A DNA stretch of 64,000 bases from Serratia sarumanii (GCF_029962605.1 NZ_CP124750.1:2046001-2110000), one strand, 5' to 3'; positions 37,427 through 47,021 are shown, counted from the first letter of the stretch. The notes: generated by a model not told the origin, from the letters alone. Program-made: numbers and translations.

Positions 37427-38786
37427 AGCCACCGACGGCGGCCCGGCGGGCAAACCGCAGCTGCGCAAATCCCTCAGGCTGTGGCAGGTGGTGATGATGG
37501 GCCTTGCCTATCTGACGCCGATGACGGTGTTCGATACCTTCGGCATCGTCTCCGGCCTCACCGACGGCCATGTGCCGACCTCCTATCTGCTGGCGCTGGC
37601 CGGCGTGCTGTTCACCGCCATCAGCTACGGCAAACTGGTGCGCCAGTTTCCTACCGCCGGCTCCGCCTACACCTATGCGCAGAAGGCGATCAACCCGCAC
37701 GTCGGTTTTCTGGTGGGGTGGTCATCGCTGCTCGATTATCTGTTCCTGCCGATGATCAACACGCTGCTGGCGAAGATTTACCTGACCGCGCTGTTCCCGG
37801 AAGTGCCGCCCTGGGTGTGGGTGGTGGGCTTCGTTATCCTGATTACCGCCATCAATCTGAAAAGCGTCAATCTGGTGGCCAACTTCAATACCCTGTTCGT
37901 GCTGGCGCAGGTGGCGATCATTCTGGTGTTCATCTACCTGGTGGTGCGCGGCCTGCACAACGGCGAGGGGATGGGCACGGTGTGGAGCCTGCGGCCGTTC
38001 CTCAGTGAGAATGCGCACCTGCTGCCGATCATTACCGGCGCCACTATCCTGTGCTTCTCGTTCCTCGGCTTTGACGCGGTCACCACGCTGTGCGAAGAGA
38101 CGCCCGACGCCGCCAAGGTGATCCCGCGCGCCATCTTCCTGACCGCGCTGTATGGCGGGGTGATCTTTATCAGCGTGTCGTTCTTCATCCAGCTGTTTTT
38201 CCCGACCATTCAGCGTTTCCACCAGCCCGATGCCGCGCTGCCGGAGATCGCGCTGTACGTCGGCGGCAAGCTGTTCCAGTCGATCTTCCTGTGCGTGACC
38301 TTTATCAACACGCTGGCCTCCGGTCTGGCGTCGCACGCCAGCGTGTCGCGCCTGCTGTACGTGATGGGGCGTGACAACGTGTTCCCGGAGAAATTCTTCG
38401 GCTACATTCACCCTAAATGGCGCACGCCATCGCTGAACGTGCTGATGGTCGGGCTGGTGGCGCTGTCGGCGCTGTCGTTCGATCTGGTGACCGCCACGGC
38501 GCTGATCAACTTCGGCGCGCTGGTGGCCTTTACCTTCGTCAACCTGTCGGTGATCAGCCACTTCTTCATTCGCGAAGGGCGCAACAAAAGCTGGAAGGAT
38601 CGCTTCAACTTCCTGTTCCTGCCGCTGGTGGGGGCGCTGACGGTGGGGGTGCTGTGGCTGAACCTGGAGAAGAGCTCGCTGACCATGGGGCTGATCTGGG
38701 CGACGCTGGGCTTCGGCTATTTGGCCTGGCTGACCCGGCGTTTTCGCCAGCCGCCGCCGCAGCTCGAGCGGCAGCCGCAGCAATAA
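37416..38786 (+). CDS. puuP: Putrescine importer PuuP
   Basis: 456-residue APC-superfamily H+/putrescine symporter with about twelve TM helices. The N-terminal block [20 protein letters not shown] is almost the same as E. coli PuuP, as are [20 protein letters not shown] and [20 protein letters not shown]. It brings in the substrate for PuuA. GAGGGGAAATGCC precedes the ATG. It probably shares the puuA transcript despite the 308-bp gap; the terminator lies only after puuP. Confidence 0.95.
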   Translation: MTIKATDGGPAGKPQLRKSLRLWQVVMMGLAYLTPMTVFDTFGIVSGLTDGHVPTSYLLALAGVLFTAISYGKLVRQFPTAGSAYTYAQKAINPHVGFLVGWSSLLDYLFLPMINTLLAKIYLTALFPEVPPWVWVVGFVILITAINLKSVNLVANFNTLFVLAQVAIILVFIYLVVRGLHNGEGMGTVWSLRPFLSENAHLLPIITGATILCFSFLGFDAVTTLCEETPDAAKVIPRAIFLTALYGGVIFISVSFFIQLFFPTIQRFHQPDAALPEIALYVGGKLFQSIFLCVTFINTLASGLASHASVSRLLYVMGRDNVFPEKFFGYIHPKWRTPSLNVLMVGLVALSALSFDLVTATALINFGALVAFTFVNLSVISHFFIREGRNKSWKDRFNFLFLPLVGALTVGVLWLNLEKSSLTMGLIWATLGFGYLAWLTRRFRQPPPQLERQPQQ

Positions 38787-38792
38787 ACTCAC

Positions 38793-38811
38793 AGGCGGGA
38801 ATTTCCCGCCT
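38793..38811 (+). terminator. Intrinsic terminator of puuAP
   Basis: AGGCGGGAA/TTCCCGCCT hairpin, followed by TTCTTTTT. Confidence 0.88.
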
Positions 38812-38877
38812 TTCTTTTTGGCGCGTGCGGCAGTAGAGTGAAAAACCTGATAAAAAATAACCCATTGGACCCGCCTT

Positions 38878-39771
38878 ATGCCCGCTTTACCCTCGCGTAC
38901 CCGCGCCACGCTGTTCGGTTTGTTGGCCATTGTGCTGTGGAGCAGCGTCGTCGGCCTGATTCGCAGCGTCAGCGAAGGGCTGGGGCCGATCGGCGGCGCG
39001 GCGATGATCTACAGCGTCAGCGCGGCGTTTTTGCTGGTGGCGCTCGGCGTGCCGAAATGGCGCAGCTTTCCGCGGCCTTATCTCATCGTCGGCAGTCTGC
39101 TGTTCGTCAGCTACGAGATCTGCCTGTCGCTGTCGCTCGGCTACGCCAATACCCGCCTGCAGGCGATAGAAGTGGGCATGATCAACTACCTGTGGCCCTG
39201 TTTCACCGTGCTGATGGCGCTGGCGCTCAACGGCCAAAAGGCGAAATGGTGGCTGCTGCCGGGGCTGCTGCTGTCGCTGTTCGGCATCGGCTGGATCATG
39301 AGCGGCGAGGGCGGCTGGTCACCGGCGCAGATGCTGGCCAACGTGCGCAGCAATCCGCTCAGCTACGGGCTGGCGTTCAGCGGCGCGGTGATCTGGGCGC
39401 TGTACTGCAACCTGACCAAGAAGATCGCCCAGGGCAGCAACGGCGTGGTGCTGTTCATTGTGCTGACCGCGCTGGCGCTGTGGCTTAAATATGCCTTCAG
39501 CGCGGAAAGCGGCATGCAGTTCAGCGCCGGCGTGACTGTGACGCTGCTGTGCGCCGGGGTGGCGATGGGGGCGGGGTATGCCGCCTGGAACGTCGGCATT
39601 CTGCACGGCAACATGACGCTGCTGGCGACCGTCTCTTATTTTACCCCGGTCCTGTCGGCAGTGTTCGCCGCGCTGGTGTTGCACACCTCGCTGACCGTCA
39701 ATTTCTGGCAGGGCGTGGCGATGGTCACTCTCGGCTCGCTGATCTGTTGGCGGGCAACCCGTGGAAATTAA
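38878..39771 (+). CDS. yddG: Aromatic amino acid exporter YddG
   Basis: 297-residue DMT/EamA transporter with ten TM helices. It matches E. coli YddG, which exports Phe, Tyr and Trp (and paraquat in Salmonella): GLLAIVLWSSVVGLIRSVSE at the start, GSLLFVSYEICLSLSLGYAN, VGMINYLWPCFTVLMALALN and AAWNVGILHGNMTLLATVSY. No typical Shine-Dalgarno is obvious before the ATG. It stands alone after the puu locus. Confidence 0.92.
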   Translation: MPALPSRTRATLFGLLAIVLWSSVVGLIRSVSEGLGPIGGAAMIYSVSAAFLLVALGVPKWRSFPRPYLIVGSLLFVSYEICLSLSLGYANTRLQAIEVGMINYLWPCFTVLMALALNGQKAKWWLLPGLLLSLFGIGWIMSGEGGWSPAQMLANVRSNPLSYGLAFSGAVIWALYCNLTKKIAQGSNGVVLFIVLTALALWLKYAFSAESGMQFSAGVTVTLLCAGVAMGAGYAAWNVGILHGNMTLLATVSYFTPVLSAVFAALVLHTSLTVNFWQGVAMVTLGSLICWRATRGN

Positions 39772-39844
39772 CGGAAATTATCCGCCGTCGGCGCAATGTT
39801 GAACTAGAATTTAACTAGCCATGTTGCCTGAAGGAACGACGACG

Positions 39845-40117
39845 ATGAGAAGCGACATTCAATTTATTCAACAACCCGAAATCGACGTGCATCACTACGA
39901 GCGCGGCGATACCGTGCGCCTGACCACGGCGAATCTGCGGCATGAATATCAGCTCGACGTTTATATTTTGCGCCGCGACGACAAGCTGATTTACGGCTCG
40001 GTCGTCGCGGCGGCGCCCAAGACCGATATCCCGGTCGCCAGCTGGGAGGTGAAAAACGGCGAAGAGGTGGCGTTCCGCCAGGAAAACATCGCCAAGGCGG
40101 TGCCGGCGGTGAACTGA
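39845..40117 (+). CDS. Small soluble protein of unknown function
   Basis: 90 residues from the ATG at 39845, with GAAGGA ten bases upstream. Strand-rich: DVHHYERGDTVRLTTANL, HEYQLDVYILRRDDKLIYGS, VAFRQENIAKAVPAV. No signal, TM helix or cysteine. It lies 73 bp after yddG on the same strand and is closed by its own terminator, so it may be part of the yddG transcript. Family not recognised. Confidence 0.7.
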   Translation: MRSDIQFIQQPEIDVHHYERGDTVRLTTANLRHEYQLDVYILRRDDKLIYGSVVAAAPKTDIPVASWEVKNGEEVAFRQENIAKAVPAVN

Positions 40118-40152
40118 TTTCGCTTTGCGTATTTTTTACTGATTTTATGAAG

Positions 40153-40172
40153 GCCGACGTTTATACGTCGGC
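40153..40172 (+). terminator. Intrinsic terminator after the 90-residue protein gene
   Basis: GCCGACGT TTAT ACGTCGGC hairpin followed by TTTTTC. Confidence 0.9.
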
Positions 40173-40274
40173 TTTTTCTTTGCCGCGGCTCAATGGCGGG
40201 CAGGTGACGCCCTGATGACAGTTGGCTCAAAAACTGCGCTAAAAATCGATGTGCATGACAAAAATCACAACGAA

Positions 40275-40381
40275 TGTGAATTTGAATGAAACATAATTTG
40301 ACAAATGTGAACGCAATCGATTACCTATTCGCGAAATGCGTAACTGGATCACAGATTCTTACAGTCAGTGGTTTCTATAAT
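40275..40381 (+). promoter_or_regulatory. tsx promoter with CRP-type sites
   Basis: A perfect TATAAT (40376-40381) sets a start near 40387. CRP half-sites TGTGA at 40275-40279 and 40306-40310 are 31 bp (three helical turns) apart, and a TCACA half-site at 40349-40353 belongs to a site centred at about -41.5. Centres near -41.5, -73.5 and -104.5 resemble the E. coli tsx P2 promoter, where CytR sits between CRP dimers. No good -35 exists, consistent with CRP dependence. The rest of the 372-bp gap holds no gene. Confidence 0.65.
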
Positions 40382-40489
40382 GCGCGCGTCATCCGAGTTT
40401 CTGTGTGAAGACAACGCCAGGTGTCGGCAGACTCATTGTCATCTTTTCTAAACGGGCAGGAAATGGCCCTTTAAGCATGTGGTAATAAA

Positions 40490-41371
40490 ATGAAAAAAAT
40501 AGCTCTCGCAGCAGGTGTACTGCTCGCAGCGTCTTACAGTGCATCATCAATGGCTGATAGCAAAGACAGTCAATATGTCTCCGACTGGTGGCACCAGAGC
40601 GTCAACGTGGTGGGCAGCTACCACACCCGCTTCGGGCCGCAGCTGAATAACGACGTGTATCTCGAATACGAAGCCTTCGCCAAGAAAGACTGGTTCGATT
40701 TCTACGGTTACGTTGACGTGCCGAAGTTCTTCGGCGTGGGCAATACCCCGGATCGCGGCATCTGGGACAAAGGTTCCCCGCTGTTTATGGAGATTGAACC
40801 GCGCTTCTCCATCGACAAGCTGACCGGCACCGATCTGAGCTTCGGTCCGTTCAAAGAGTGGTACTTCGCCAACAACTACATCTATGATCTGGGCCACAAC
40901 GCCGACGGCCGTCAGAACACCTGGTACATGGGTCTGGGCACCGATATCGACACCGGCCTGCCGATGAGCCTGTCGATGAACATCTATGCCAAATACCAGT
41001 GGGAAAACTACCAGGCCGCCAACGAGAACAGCTGGGACGGTTACCGCTTCAAGGTGAAATACTTCGTGCCGCTGACCCAGGTGTGGGGCGGCAACCTGAG
41101 CTACATCGGCTTCACCAACTTCGACTTCGGTTCCGATCTGGGCAAGGACAGCCATTGGGTTGACGGCACCGGCAAACAGGTGCGCACCAGCAACTCGATC
41201 GCCTCCAGCCATATTTTGGCGCTGAACTACGATCATTGGCACTATTCTTTCGTGGCGCGTTACTTCCATAACGGCGGCCAGTGGCAGGATGGCGCGGATA
41301 TCGGCACCCCGCAGGGCCCGATCAAGTCTACCGGCTGGGGTTATTACCTCGTGGTCGGCTATAACTTCTGA
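40490..41371 (+). CDS. tsx: Nucleoside-specific outer-membrane channel Tsx
   Basis: 293-residue outer-membrane 12-stranded beta-barrel that lets nucleosides into the periplasm; in E. coli also a receptor for phage T6 and colicin K. The signal peptide ends at SSMA. The mature protein follows E. coli Tsx: [58 protein letters not shown], with the terminal Phe of outer-membrane proteins (VVGYNF). Differences from E. coli cluster in the loop around residue 215 ([16 protein letters not shown]), a surface loop where phage and colicin contacts vary. Confidence 0.96.
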   Translation: MKKIALAAGVLLAASYSASSMADSKDSQYVSDWWHQSVNVVGSYHTRFGPQLNNDVYLEYEAFAKKDWFDFYGYVDVPKFFGVGNTPDRGIWDKGSPLFMEIEPRFSIDKLTGTDLSFGPFKEWYFANNYIYDLGHNADGRQNTWYMGLGTDIDTGLPMSLSMNIYAKYQWENYQAANENSWDGYRFKVKYFVPLTQVWGGNLSYIGFTNFDFGSDLGKDSHWVDGTGKQVRTSNSIASSHILALNYDHWHYSFVARYFHNGGQWQDGADIGTPQGPIKSTGWGYYLVVGYNF

Positions 41372-41397
41372 TTTTCCGTGTTATCAGAAACAGAAAA

Positions 41398-41412
41398 CCC
41401 CGCTTGGCGGGG
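41398..41412 (+). terminator. Intrinsic terminator of tsx
   Basis: CCCCGC TTG GCGGGG followed by T8. Confidence 0.95.
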
Positions 41413-41424
41413 TTTTTTTTGTCA

Positions 41425-41604
41425 TCACTGGGCTTGTTCAACCGGGAGATGCTTCACCGGCATAAACAGCCTGCCTTTGATCACGTGACATTCATTATTT
41501 ATCCAACTAATGATTTGTTCACGGCTGACGCCTTCAGACTGCGCGTAACGATGAAGATCGCCGTTAAAGTGGCGAGTGATGTATTCCATGAGGGTCATTT
41601 GCAC
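41425..41604 (-). CDS. Small putative DNA-binding protein
   Basis: 59 residues from a GTG at 41604, eight bases after CAGGAG (an ATG at 41598 is an alternative); the frame stays open to 41697 without support. The chain reads like a short helix-turn-helix of the phage Cro/regulator type: MEYITRHFNGDLHRYAQSEG then VSREQIISWINNECHVIKG, ending LFMPVKHLP. The role as a regulator is inference. It converges with tsx. Confidence 0.55.
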   Translation of the reverse strand: MQMTLMEYITRHFNGDLHRYAQSEGVSREQIISWINNECHVIKGRLFMPVKHLPVEQAQ

Positions 41605-42047
41605 GTCTTTTGCTCCTGAACGCCCACCCGTTGCCAGCCTGGCCACCGCGGGAGGTTGAGGTTTCTCAGACAGCGAATGTAAATTATTGGCAACCAAATC
41701 TCAACATAAAGCACCAGATTGGGGCGACAGCGGCGGGAAAAAGAATCCCGCACGGAGAGGCGGGAAGTGTTCGCTATTATCATTATGGATGATAAGAATA
41801 AGATTTGAGGTGCGACGAAAAAGAGCATGCTAACTCTTTTTTGTTACCCTCCCACGCTAGCGTAAGGCTTATTTTTCTTCAAGAAAAATCTGAGGTAAGC
41901 TTCGGAATTCTCGAGGCGTGTTGCGTTGAAACAAACTATTGGCGCGACTGCCGTCAAACCGCACCGTTATCTCGGAGTTTTCCTTATACTTCGTCCGGAA
42001 AAGACCCGCTATAGTCAACAGAGTCCCCCCAAGCAGGAATACACAAC
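41605..42047. other. Intergenic region with several hairpins
   Basis: 443 bp without a credible gene. It contains GCGGGA/TCCCGC near 41728-41748, a perfect 7-bp inverted repeat TTATCAT-N5-ATGATAA at 41777-41795, a terminator-like AAAAGAG/CTCTTTT with a T run at about 41818-41841, and TTTTTCTTCAAGAAAAA around 41873-41889. The terminator-like hairpin has no plus-strand gene in front of it, so a small RNA from about 41640-41840 is possible. Promoters for both flanking genes must lie here. Confidence 0.45.
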
Positions 42048-42533
42048 ATGAACAAACGTCGTACGACCCTCACGGTGTTGGCGCTGATCGCGTCGCTGGG
42101 GTTGTCATCCGCCCCGGCCCTGGCTGACAAAGGCGGCAATGGTAACGGCAACGGTAATGGCCATGGCAACAGCGGCAATCACGGTAATAGTGGTAACCAT
42201 GGCAACAACGGCAACAAAGGCAATAAAGATAAAGGCGGCTATAGAAACGACGATAATCTGGTTTCCGTCAGCCTCTCGCGCGACCGCGCCCGTTCGCTGG
42301 CGCGCAACTACGGCCTGACCGGCTACAGCTCGCTGCCACCGGGCATCGCCAAGAATCTGGCGCGCGGTAAACCGCTGCCGCCGGGCATCGCCAAAAAAGT
42401 GGTGCCTTACTCGATGCTGCGCGATCTGCCGCAGTACCCGGGTTATGAGTGGCGTATCGCCGGCGACGATCTGGTGCTGGTCGCACTCAGCACCGCGATT
42501 GTGGCTTCCGTCATCAACGGCGTGTTCGACTAA
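42048..42533 (+). CDS. CigR-like exported protein with Gly-Asn repeats
   Basis: 161 residues. Signal peptide ending ALA at about residue 25, then a low-complexity tract of NGNGNGHGNSGNHGN type (about 27-62), then a C-terminal domain with a duplicated SLPPGIAKNLARG / PLPPGIAKKVV motif and a final hydrophobic segment VLVALSTAIVASVINGVFD. This is the layout of the CigR/RcnB-like family; Salmonella CigR restrains virulence by an unresolved route. The glycine-asparagine repeats are coding, not a DNA repeat array. Confidence 0.7.
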   Translation: MNKRRTTLTVLALIASLGLSSAPALADKGGNGNGNGNGHGNSGNHGNSGNHGNNGNKGNKDKGGYRNDDNLVSVSLSRDRARSLARNYGLTGYSSLPPGIAKNLARGKPLPPGIAKKVVPYSMLRDLPQYPGYEWRIAGDDLVLVALSTAIVASVINGVFD

Positions 42534-42552
42534 GGTTTGTCGAGCGTTATCG

Positions 42553-42572
42553 GGCCTCGCTGCGGCGGGGCC
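42553..42572 (+). terminator. Intrinsic terminator of the CigR-like gene
   Basis: GGCCTCGC TGCG GCGGGGCC hairpin followed by TTTTTATTT. Confidence 0.85.
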
Positions 42573-42647
42573 TTTTTATTTGCCAGCGCGGGGCGGACGT
42601 GGTGAACTTTGGGCCTTACGTTTTCACTGCATCATAAGGGAGGCACC

Positions 42648-43178
42648 ATGTTCAGGGCGTTATTGATAGCCTGCTGTTTGACCAGTTTTCCCGCGTTGGC
42701 CGACGGCGCCGCCGCCATCGGCGAACTGGTGAACCAACGGCTGTCGTTGATGAAAGACGTTGCCGGTTACAAGGCGCAGCAGCATTTGCCGATCGAAGAC
42801 CTGGCGCAGGAGGCGAAGGTGTTGGCCAGCGCGCAGGCGGAGGCGGGGCGTTTGGGGTTGGAGCCCGCGTCGGTGCGGCCTTTTATCGCCGCGCAGATGA
42901 ACGCCGCCAAGGCGATTCAGTACCGCTATCGCGCCGACTGGCTGGCGAGCCCGGAACCCGGCTGGCAGCCGCGGCCGTTGGCGCAGGTGCGCCCGCAGAT
43001 CGCACAGTTGAGCAGCCAGATATTGCAACGGCTGGCGGAGCGGCTGCGCGCCGGCCCGCTCGGCGAGGCGGATCGGGCGGCGTTTATGGCGTCCGTGGAT
43101 CAGATGAATCTCAGCGCCGCCGACAAACGGCGGCTGGCGGATGCGCTGCTGGCGGTCAGAACCGGCAGCGCAGGCTGA
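42648..43178 (+). CDS. Periplasmic chorismate mutase (AroQ-gamma type)
   Basis: 176 residues from the ATG at 42648 behind GGGAGG. Signal peptide FRALLIACCLTSFPALADG. The mature all-helical chain has the secreted chorismate mutase pattern: ELVNQRLSLMKDVAGYKAQQ (the Arg and Lys that hold chorismate), IEDLAQEAKVLASAQAEAGR, and PFIAAQMNAAKAIQYRYRAD. It converts chorismate to prephenate outside the cytoplasm, by established family behaviour. The biological role of this exported form is unclear; it does not sit with other aromatic genes, though yddG is 3 kb away. Convergent with the next gene, 3 bp apart. Confidence 0.85.
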   Translation: MFRALLIACCLTSFPALADGAAAIGELVNQRLSLMKDVAGYKAQQHLPIEDLAQEAKVLASAQAEAGRLGLEPASVRPFIAAQMNAAKAIQYRYRADWLASPEPGWQPRPLAQVRPQIAQLSSQILQRLAERLRAGPLGEADRAAFMASVDQMNLSAADKRRLADALLAVRTGSAG

Positions 43179-43181
43179 GCG

Positions 43182-44717
43182 TCAGTCGCGGCCGACGGCG
43201 CTGCGGCGGAAGGTCAGCATCCGGCTGCGGTTGGCGATGAGATCCACGTTGTAACCGCGGAAATAGAGGCAAAAGCGTTTCAACCACGGTCCGTCCTGGC
43301 ACTCCACCAGCATGCGGCCCTGGCCGAGCGGGCTGAGCGTCCCGGTCTGCGCCGCCGGGCCGACGCCGATATGTACCCGATCGCCACGAATTTCAAAGGC
43401 GGTGCGATAGTGCGGGTGATACCACAGTCCCTGCACATGCTTCAGGCAGTCGCCATTGGCCGAGACCGGCAGAAAACGGCGCGCCACATGCCCGACTTCG
43501 CCCTCGACCGCTTCGCCGGTCCACTTCAATTTGATTGGCATATGGGCGGACAGCGACACCGCGTAGCCGTCTTCGCCCTGATACAGCGGTTCACCGCTGC
43601 CCAAATAGGCCAGGTTGCCGTCTTTGACCTCCAGCCAGTGTGGTTCGGCCAGCGTGGCGTAGAGGCCGTCGGGGATCGCCGTGCTGCGCTGCGGCAGCGG
43701 TTCGCCGAGCAGCGCCGCCATCACCTGCAAAGCCATACCGAAACTGTCGCAGTCTTCGCGGTTGGCCACCAGCGCGACGCCGGCCTGGCGATCGGGCGCC
43801 AGCAGGAAATAGGTTTTGTAACCGGCGTGGGAGCCGCCGTGGCCGAGCAAGCGCCGGCGGCCCAGCGGGGTTTGCGCCAGCCCCAGGCCATAGGCGCTGA
43901 GCTGGCCCTGATTGAGGCGGCGCGGTGCGCCGAGTTGCGCCAGCACGCCCTGGCCGGGGCCTTCGTCGGCCAGCAGCGTCTGCAGCCAGCGGGTGAGGGC
44001 GTTGAGGCTGCCGGTCAGGCTGCCGGAGGCGGAAAGGTGCAGGCCGGCGCTGGCGTGTTGCCAGCCCTGCGGCGCACGCCAGTAACCCGGCACCAACCCC
44101 GGCACCACGTCGAACCAGCTTTCCGGCGCTTGCATCTGCACCTGCAGCGGCCGGGCAATGTGCTGTTGCACCAGCTGGTCGAAATCATACCCTTTGCTGC
44201 GCAGCGCGGCCTCCAGCAGCCGATAGCCGGTATTGCTGTAGGCGATCTCGCTGCCGGCTTCGTAGTTCAACTTCTCCAGCCCTTCGACAAACTGCATGAC
44301 CGGCTGTGCCTCGCTGACGGCGTGCAGCGAGATGCCGAGCAAACCGAGCGTCTCGCGCACGTCGGGCAGGCCGCCGGTCATGTCCAGCGCCTGGCCGACG
44401 GTGACGTCCGCCAGCGCGGGTTGCAGGGCGGGCAGCAGTTCGCCCAGGCGTTGCTCCAGCCGAATGGCGCGATCGGTGGCGTTCAGCGCCAGCGCGGCGA
44501 AGATATGTTTGGTCACGGAGGCGTAGCGCACCACGCTGTCGGCGGTGAAGGGAGTATTCTGCGCCAGATCGGCCAGGCCGGCGCAGGCGGTGGCGCGGAG
44601 TTGTTCGGCGTCAAACAGGGTGATGGCGCCGCCGGGTTCGCCACGCCGTTGCCAGCCGGCCAGCAATTGTTCGGCAACGGCGCCGGCAGCGCGCCAGTTT
44701 AACGGTGTTACAGACAT
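43182..44717 (-). CDS. D-aminopeptidase-like serine hydrolase (family S12)
   Basis: 511 residues from the ATG at 44717, with GGAGG upstream. The penicillin-recognising fold is clear: SxxK as Ser67-Val-Thr-Lys70 (ASVTKHIFAAL), the YxN-type YSNTGYRLLE, and HGG in LLGHGGSHAGYKTY. After about residue 330 come two further beta domains with YATLAEPHWLEVKDGNLAYL and LWYHPHYRTAFEIRGDRVHI, as in the D-aminopeptidase DAP, which trims N-terminal D-residues. No signal peptide is seen, so it is likely cytoplasmic. A peptide or esterase substrate other than D-amino acid peptides is possible. Confidence 0.82.
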   Translation of the reverse strand: MSVTPLNWRAAGAVAEQLLAGWQRRGEPGGAITLFDAEQLRATACAGLADLAQNTPFTADSVVRYASVTKHIFAALALNATDRAIRLEQRLGELLPALQPALADVTVGQALDMTGGLPDVRETLGLLGISLHAVSEAQPVMQFVEGLEKLNYEAGSEIAYSNTGYRLLEAALRSKGYDFDQLVQQHIARPLQVQMQAPESWFDVVPGLVPGYWRAPQGWQHASAGLHLSASGSLTGSLNALTRWLQTLLADEGPGQGVLAQLGAPRRLNQGQLSAYGLGLAQTPLGRRRLLGHGGSHAGYKTYFLLAPDRQAGVALVANREDCDSFGMALQVMAALLGEPLPQRSTAIPDGLYATLAEPHWLEVKDGNLAYLGSGEPLYQGEDGYAVSLSAHMPIKLKWTGEAVEGEVGHVARRFLPVSANGDCLKHVQGLWYHPHYRTAFEIRGDRVHIGVGPAAQTGTLSPLGQGRMLVECQDGPWLKRFCLYFRGYNVDLIANRSRMLTFRRSAVGRD

Positions 44718-44933
44718 AGGGCCTCCAGAGTGATGGTTCGAAACGGGCCAGCTCGGCCACACGTCGCTCGGCGCTGACGAGGAGCGCGGGCTTTTCGGCT
44801 GATTGTGGCGCAGTGCGTTTTTCGTCGGCCGCTGTTTTGTGCGCTGTTTAGACCAGTCGGTGGGGAATCACGCGAAACTTTGATATGGCGCGCAGAACGC
44901 GGCTGACGATGCGGTTAAAGGCTGGGGGAGAAA

Positions 44934-44953
44934 CAGGCGCCCGGCGGCGCCTG
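44934..44953 (-). terminator. Hairpin terminator after hutG
   Basis: CAGGCGCC/GGCGCCTG stem, followed on the minus strand by TTTCTCC. The T run is short. The rest of the 245-bp gap 44718-44962 shows no gene. Confidence 0.55.
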
Positions 44954-44962
44954 CAGAGGGGA

Positions 44963-45766
44963 TCAGTTGAGTTTGGCGGCGCCGTCCAACAGGCCTTCAA
45001 TCATCTGCTTGAGCAGGCGCTGCAGCGAGGCAGCGCGCTGCGGTTCGAACGCGTAAGGATACTGTTCGGACATGTAGTTCACCTGCGCCAGCTCAAGCTG
45101 GATCGCATGCTGTTGCTGCTGCGGCTGGCCGTAGGCGCGGGTGATGTAACCGCCCTTGAAGCGGCCGTTCAGCACGTGGGTGAACTGCTGTTGCTGCTCG
45201 CAGCAGGCGACCAGCCGATCGCTCAGCGCCTGGGCGCAGCTTTCGCCGCCGTTGGTGCCGAGGTTGAGATCCGGCAGCTTGCCCTCGAACAGCCGCGGGA
45301 TCACCGAGGCGATGGAGTGCGCGTCGAACAGCAGCGCATAGCCGTGCCGCGCTTTGAGGCGCGCCAGTTCGTCTTGCAGTTGCTGATGATAAGGTTGCCA
45401 AATTTGCTGCAGATAGCCGGCGCGCTCTGCGTCCGTCGGTGCTTTGCCCGGCAGGAAGCTTGGGCGGCCGTCGAACAGCACGTCGGGATACAGACCGGTG
45501 GTGGCGGTGGTGTACAGCGGCTTGTCGTCCGCCGGGCGGTTCAGATCGATGACGAAGCGCGAATAGTTGCCGACCAGCACGCTGGCGCCCATCGCCCGGG
45601 CGAAGTCGTACAGCTGTGGTATGTGCCAGTCGGTATCGGGCAGCGGGCGGGCGTCGTCGGTCAGCCCGGCCTCGACCGCCGGCGTCAGTTGCGTGCCGGC
45701 GTGCGGGATGCTGATCAGCAGCGGCAGGCTGCCGGTCTGGAAGCTAAAAGGATCGCGAATGGTCAT
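44963..45766 (-). CDS. hutG: N-formylglutamate deformylase
   Basis: 267 residues. Hydrolyses N-formyl-L-glutamate to glutamate and formate, the last step of the five-step histidine pathway. The family blocks [45 protein letters not shown] and [18 protein letters not shown] are present, with the His/Asp metal ligands. Its ATG overlaps the hutI stop (ATGA), so the two are translationally coupled. This N-formylglutamate enzyme pairs with hutF rather than with a formimidoylglutamase. Confidence 0.95.
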   Translation of the reverse strand: MTIRDPFSFQTGSLPLLISIPHAGTQLTPAVEAGLTDDARPLPDTDWHIPQLYDFARAMGASVLVGNYSRFVIDLNRPADDKPLYTTATTGLYPDVLFDGRPSFLPGKAPTDAERAGYLQQIWQPYHQQLQDELARLKARHGYALLFDAHSIASVIPRLFEGKLPDLNLGTNGGESCAQALSDRLVACCEQQQQFTHVLNGRFKGGYITRAYGQPQQQQHAIQLELAQVNYMSEQYPYAFEPQRAASLQRLLKQMIEGLLDGAAKLN

Positions 45767-46986
45767 TGACGTACTTCTCCTCGGAAAATCACCGTACAGG
45801 GCAGTTGGCCGCCCAACCAATAAGCCAGTTCCGCCGGCCGCGACAGCGGCCAGTGAACGAAGTCCGCCACCTTGCCGGTTTCCAGCGTGCCGTGGCTGTG
45901 TTGCAGCCCCAACGCTTTGGCGGCGTGGGTGGTAACGCCCGCCAACGCTTCTTCCGGCGTCAGGCGGAACAGCGTGCAGGCCATGTTGATCATCAGACGC
46001 AGCGACAGCGCCGGCGAGGTGCCGGGGTTGGCGTCGCTGGCGATCGCCATCGCCACCTGGTGCTTGCGGAACAGCTCCACCGGCGGGCACTGGGTTTCGC
46101 GCAGCAGGTAATAGGCGCCGGGCAGCAGCACCGCCACGGTGCCGGCGTTGCCCATGGCGCGGGCATCTTGTTCGGTGGCGTATTCGAGATGGTCGGCGGA
46201 AAGCGCGTGATGGCGCGCCGCCAGCGTGCTGCCGCCGAGGGCGGAGAGCTGCTCGGCGTGCAGCTTGACCGGCAAACCGGCGGCTTCGGCGGCGGCGAAG
46301 ACCCGCTCCACCTGCGCCGGTGAGAACGCCAGATGTTCGCAGAAGGCGTCAACCGCATCCGCCAGGCCGGCTGCCGCCGCCTGCGGGATGATGGTGTCGC
46401 AGACCAGATTGATGTAGTCGTCGGCGCGGTTGGCGTATTCCGGCGGCAGCGCATGGGCCGCCAGACAGGTGGTTTTCACCTCGACCGGCAACAGCTCGCC
46501 CAACTTGCGCGCCACCCGCAGCATCTTCAGTTCGCTTTCCGGGCTGAGGCCGTAACCGGATTTGATCTCCACGCAGGTGACGCCTTCCGCCAGCAGCGGC
46601 CGCAGGCGGAACAGCGCCTGCTCCAGCAGCAGCGCTTCATCGGCCGCGCGGGTGGCTTTCACCGTGGAAATGATGCCGCCGCCCTGCGCGGCGATCTCGG
46701 CGTAGCTCACGCCGTTCAGCCGCTGTTCGAACTCGCCGCTGCGATTGCCGCCGAACACCAGGTGCGTGTGGCAGTCAACAAAACCGGGGGTGATGATGCC
46801 GCCGTCGAATTTCACCGTTTCGTCCGCGATCAGGCCGGACGGCAGCGCCGCATGTTCGCCAATCCAGACGATCTTGCCGTCGCGCACGGCGATCGCGCCG
46901 TCGGTCAGGGTGTGATACTTGCCGTCGCGCATGGTGACGATATCGGCGCCGTGCCACAGGCTGTCACAGTGAATCTCAGACGTCAT
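45763..46986 (-). CDS. hutI: Imidazolonepropionase
   Basis: 407 residues from the ATG at 46986 (GGAGGAAAGCA upstream). Opens the imidazolone ring to give N-formimino-L-glutamate, the third step of histidine degradation. Amidohydrolase fold: the metal-binding HxH is in [14 protein letters not shown], further ligands in [15 protein letters not shown] and [13 protein letters not shown], and the Asp in [13 protein letters not shown]. First gene of hutIG; a HutC palindrome lies 36 bp upstream of its ATG. Confidence 0.97.
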   Translation of the reverse strand: MTSEIHCDSLWHGADIVTMRDGKYHTLTDGAIAVRDGKIVWIGEHAALPSGLIADETVKFDGGIITPGFVDCHTHLVFGGNRSGEFEQRLNGVSYAEIAAQGGGIISTVKATRAADEALLLEQALFRLRPLLAEGVTCVEIKSGYGLSPESELKMLRVARKLGELLPVEVKTTCLAAHALPPEYANRADDYINLVCDTIIPQAAAAGLADAVDAFCEHLAFSPAQVERVFAAAEAAGLPVKLHAEQLSALGGSTLAARHHALSADHLEYATEQDARAMGNAGTVAVLLPGAYYLLRETQCPPVELFRKHQVAMAIASDANPGTSPALSLRLMINMACTLFRLTPEEALAGVTTHAAKALGLQHSHGTLETGKVADFVHWPLSRPAELAYWLGGQLPCTVIFRGEVRQ

Positions 46987-47021
46987 TGCTTTCCTCCGCC
47001 GGAGCCGCAGCTCCCACATGG

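Noticed and set aside
41777..41795. Fur box
   Set aside because: The inverted repeat resembles one half of the Fur consensus but lacks the three-hexamer pattern; neighbouring genes are not iron-related.
42130..42240. Short-period repeat that might be mistaken for a CRISPR or satellite array
   Set aside because: Repeats are about 9-12 bases with Gly/Asn codon periodicity inside a reading frame; no spacers. It encodes the low-complexity tract of the CigR-like protein.
43371..44702. 443-codon open frame on the plus strand
   Set aside because: Antisense to the D-aminopeptidase-like gene with an intact SxxK/YxN/HGG set.
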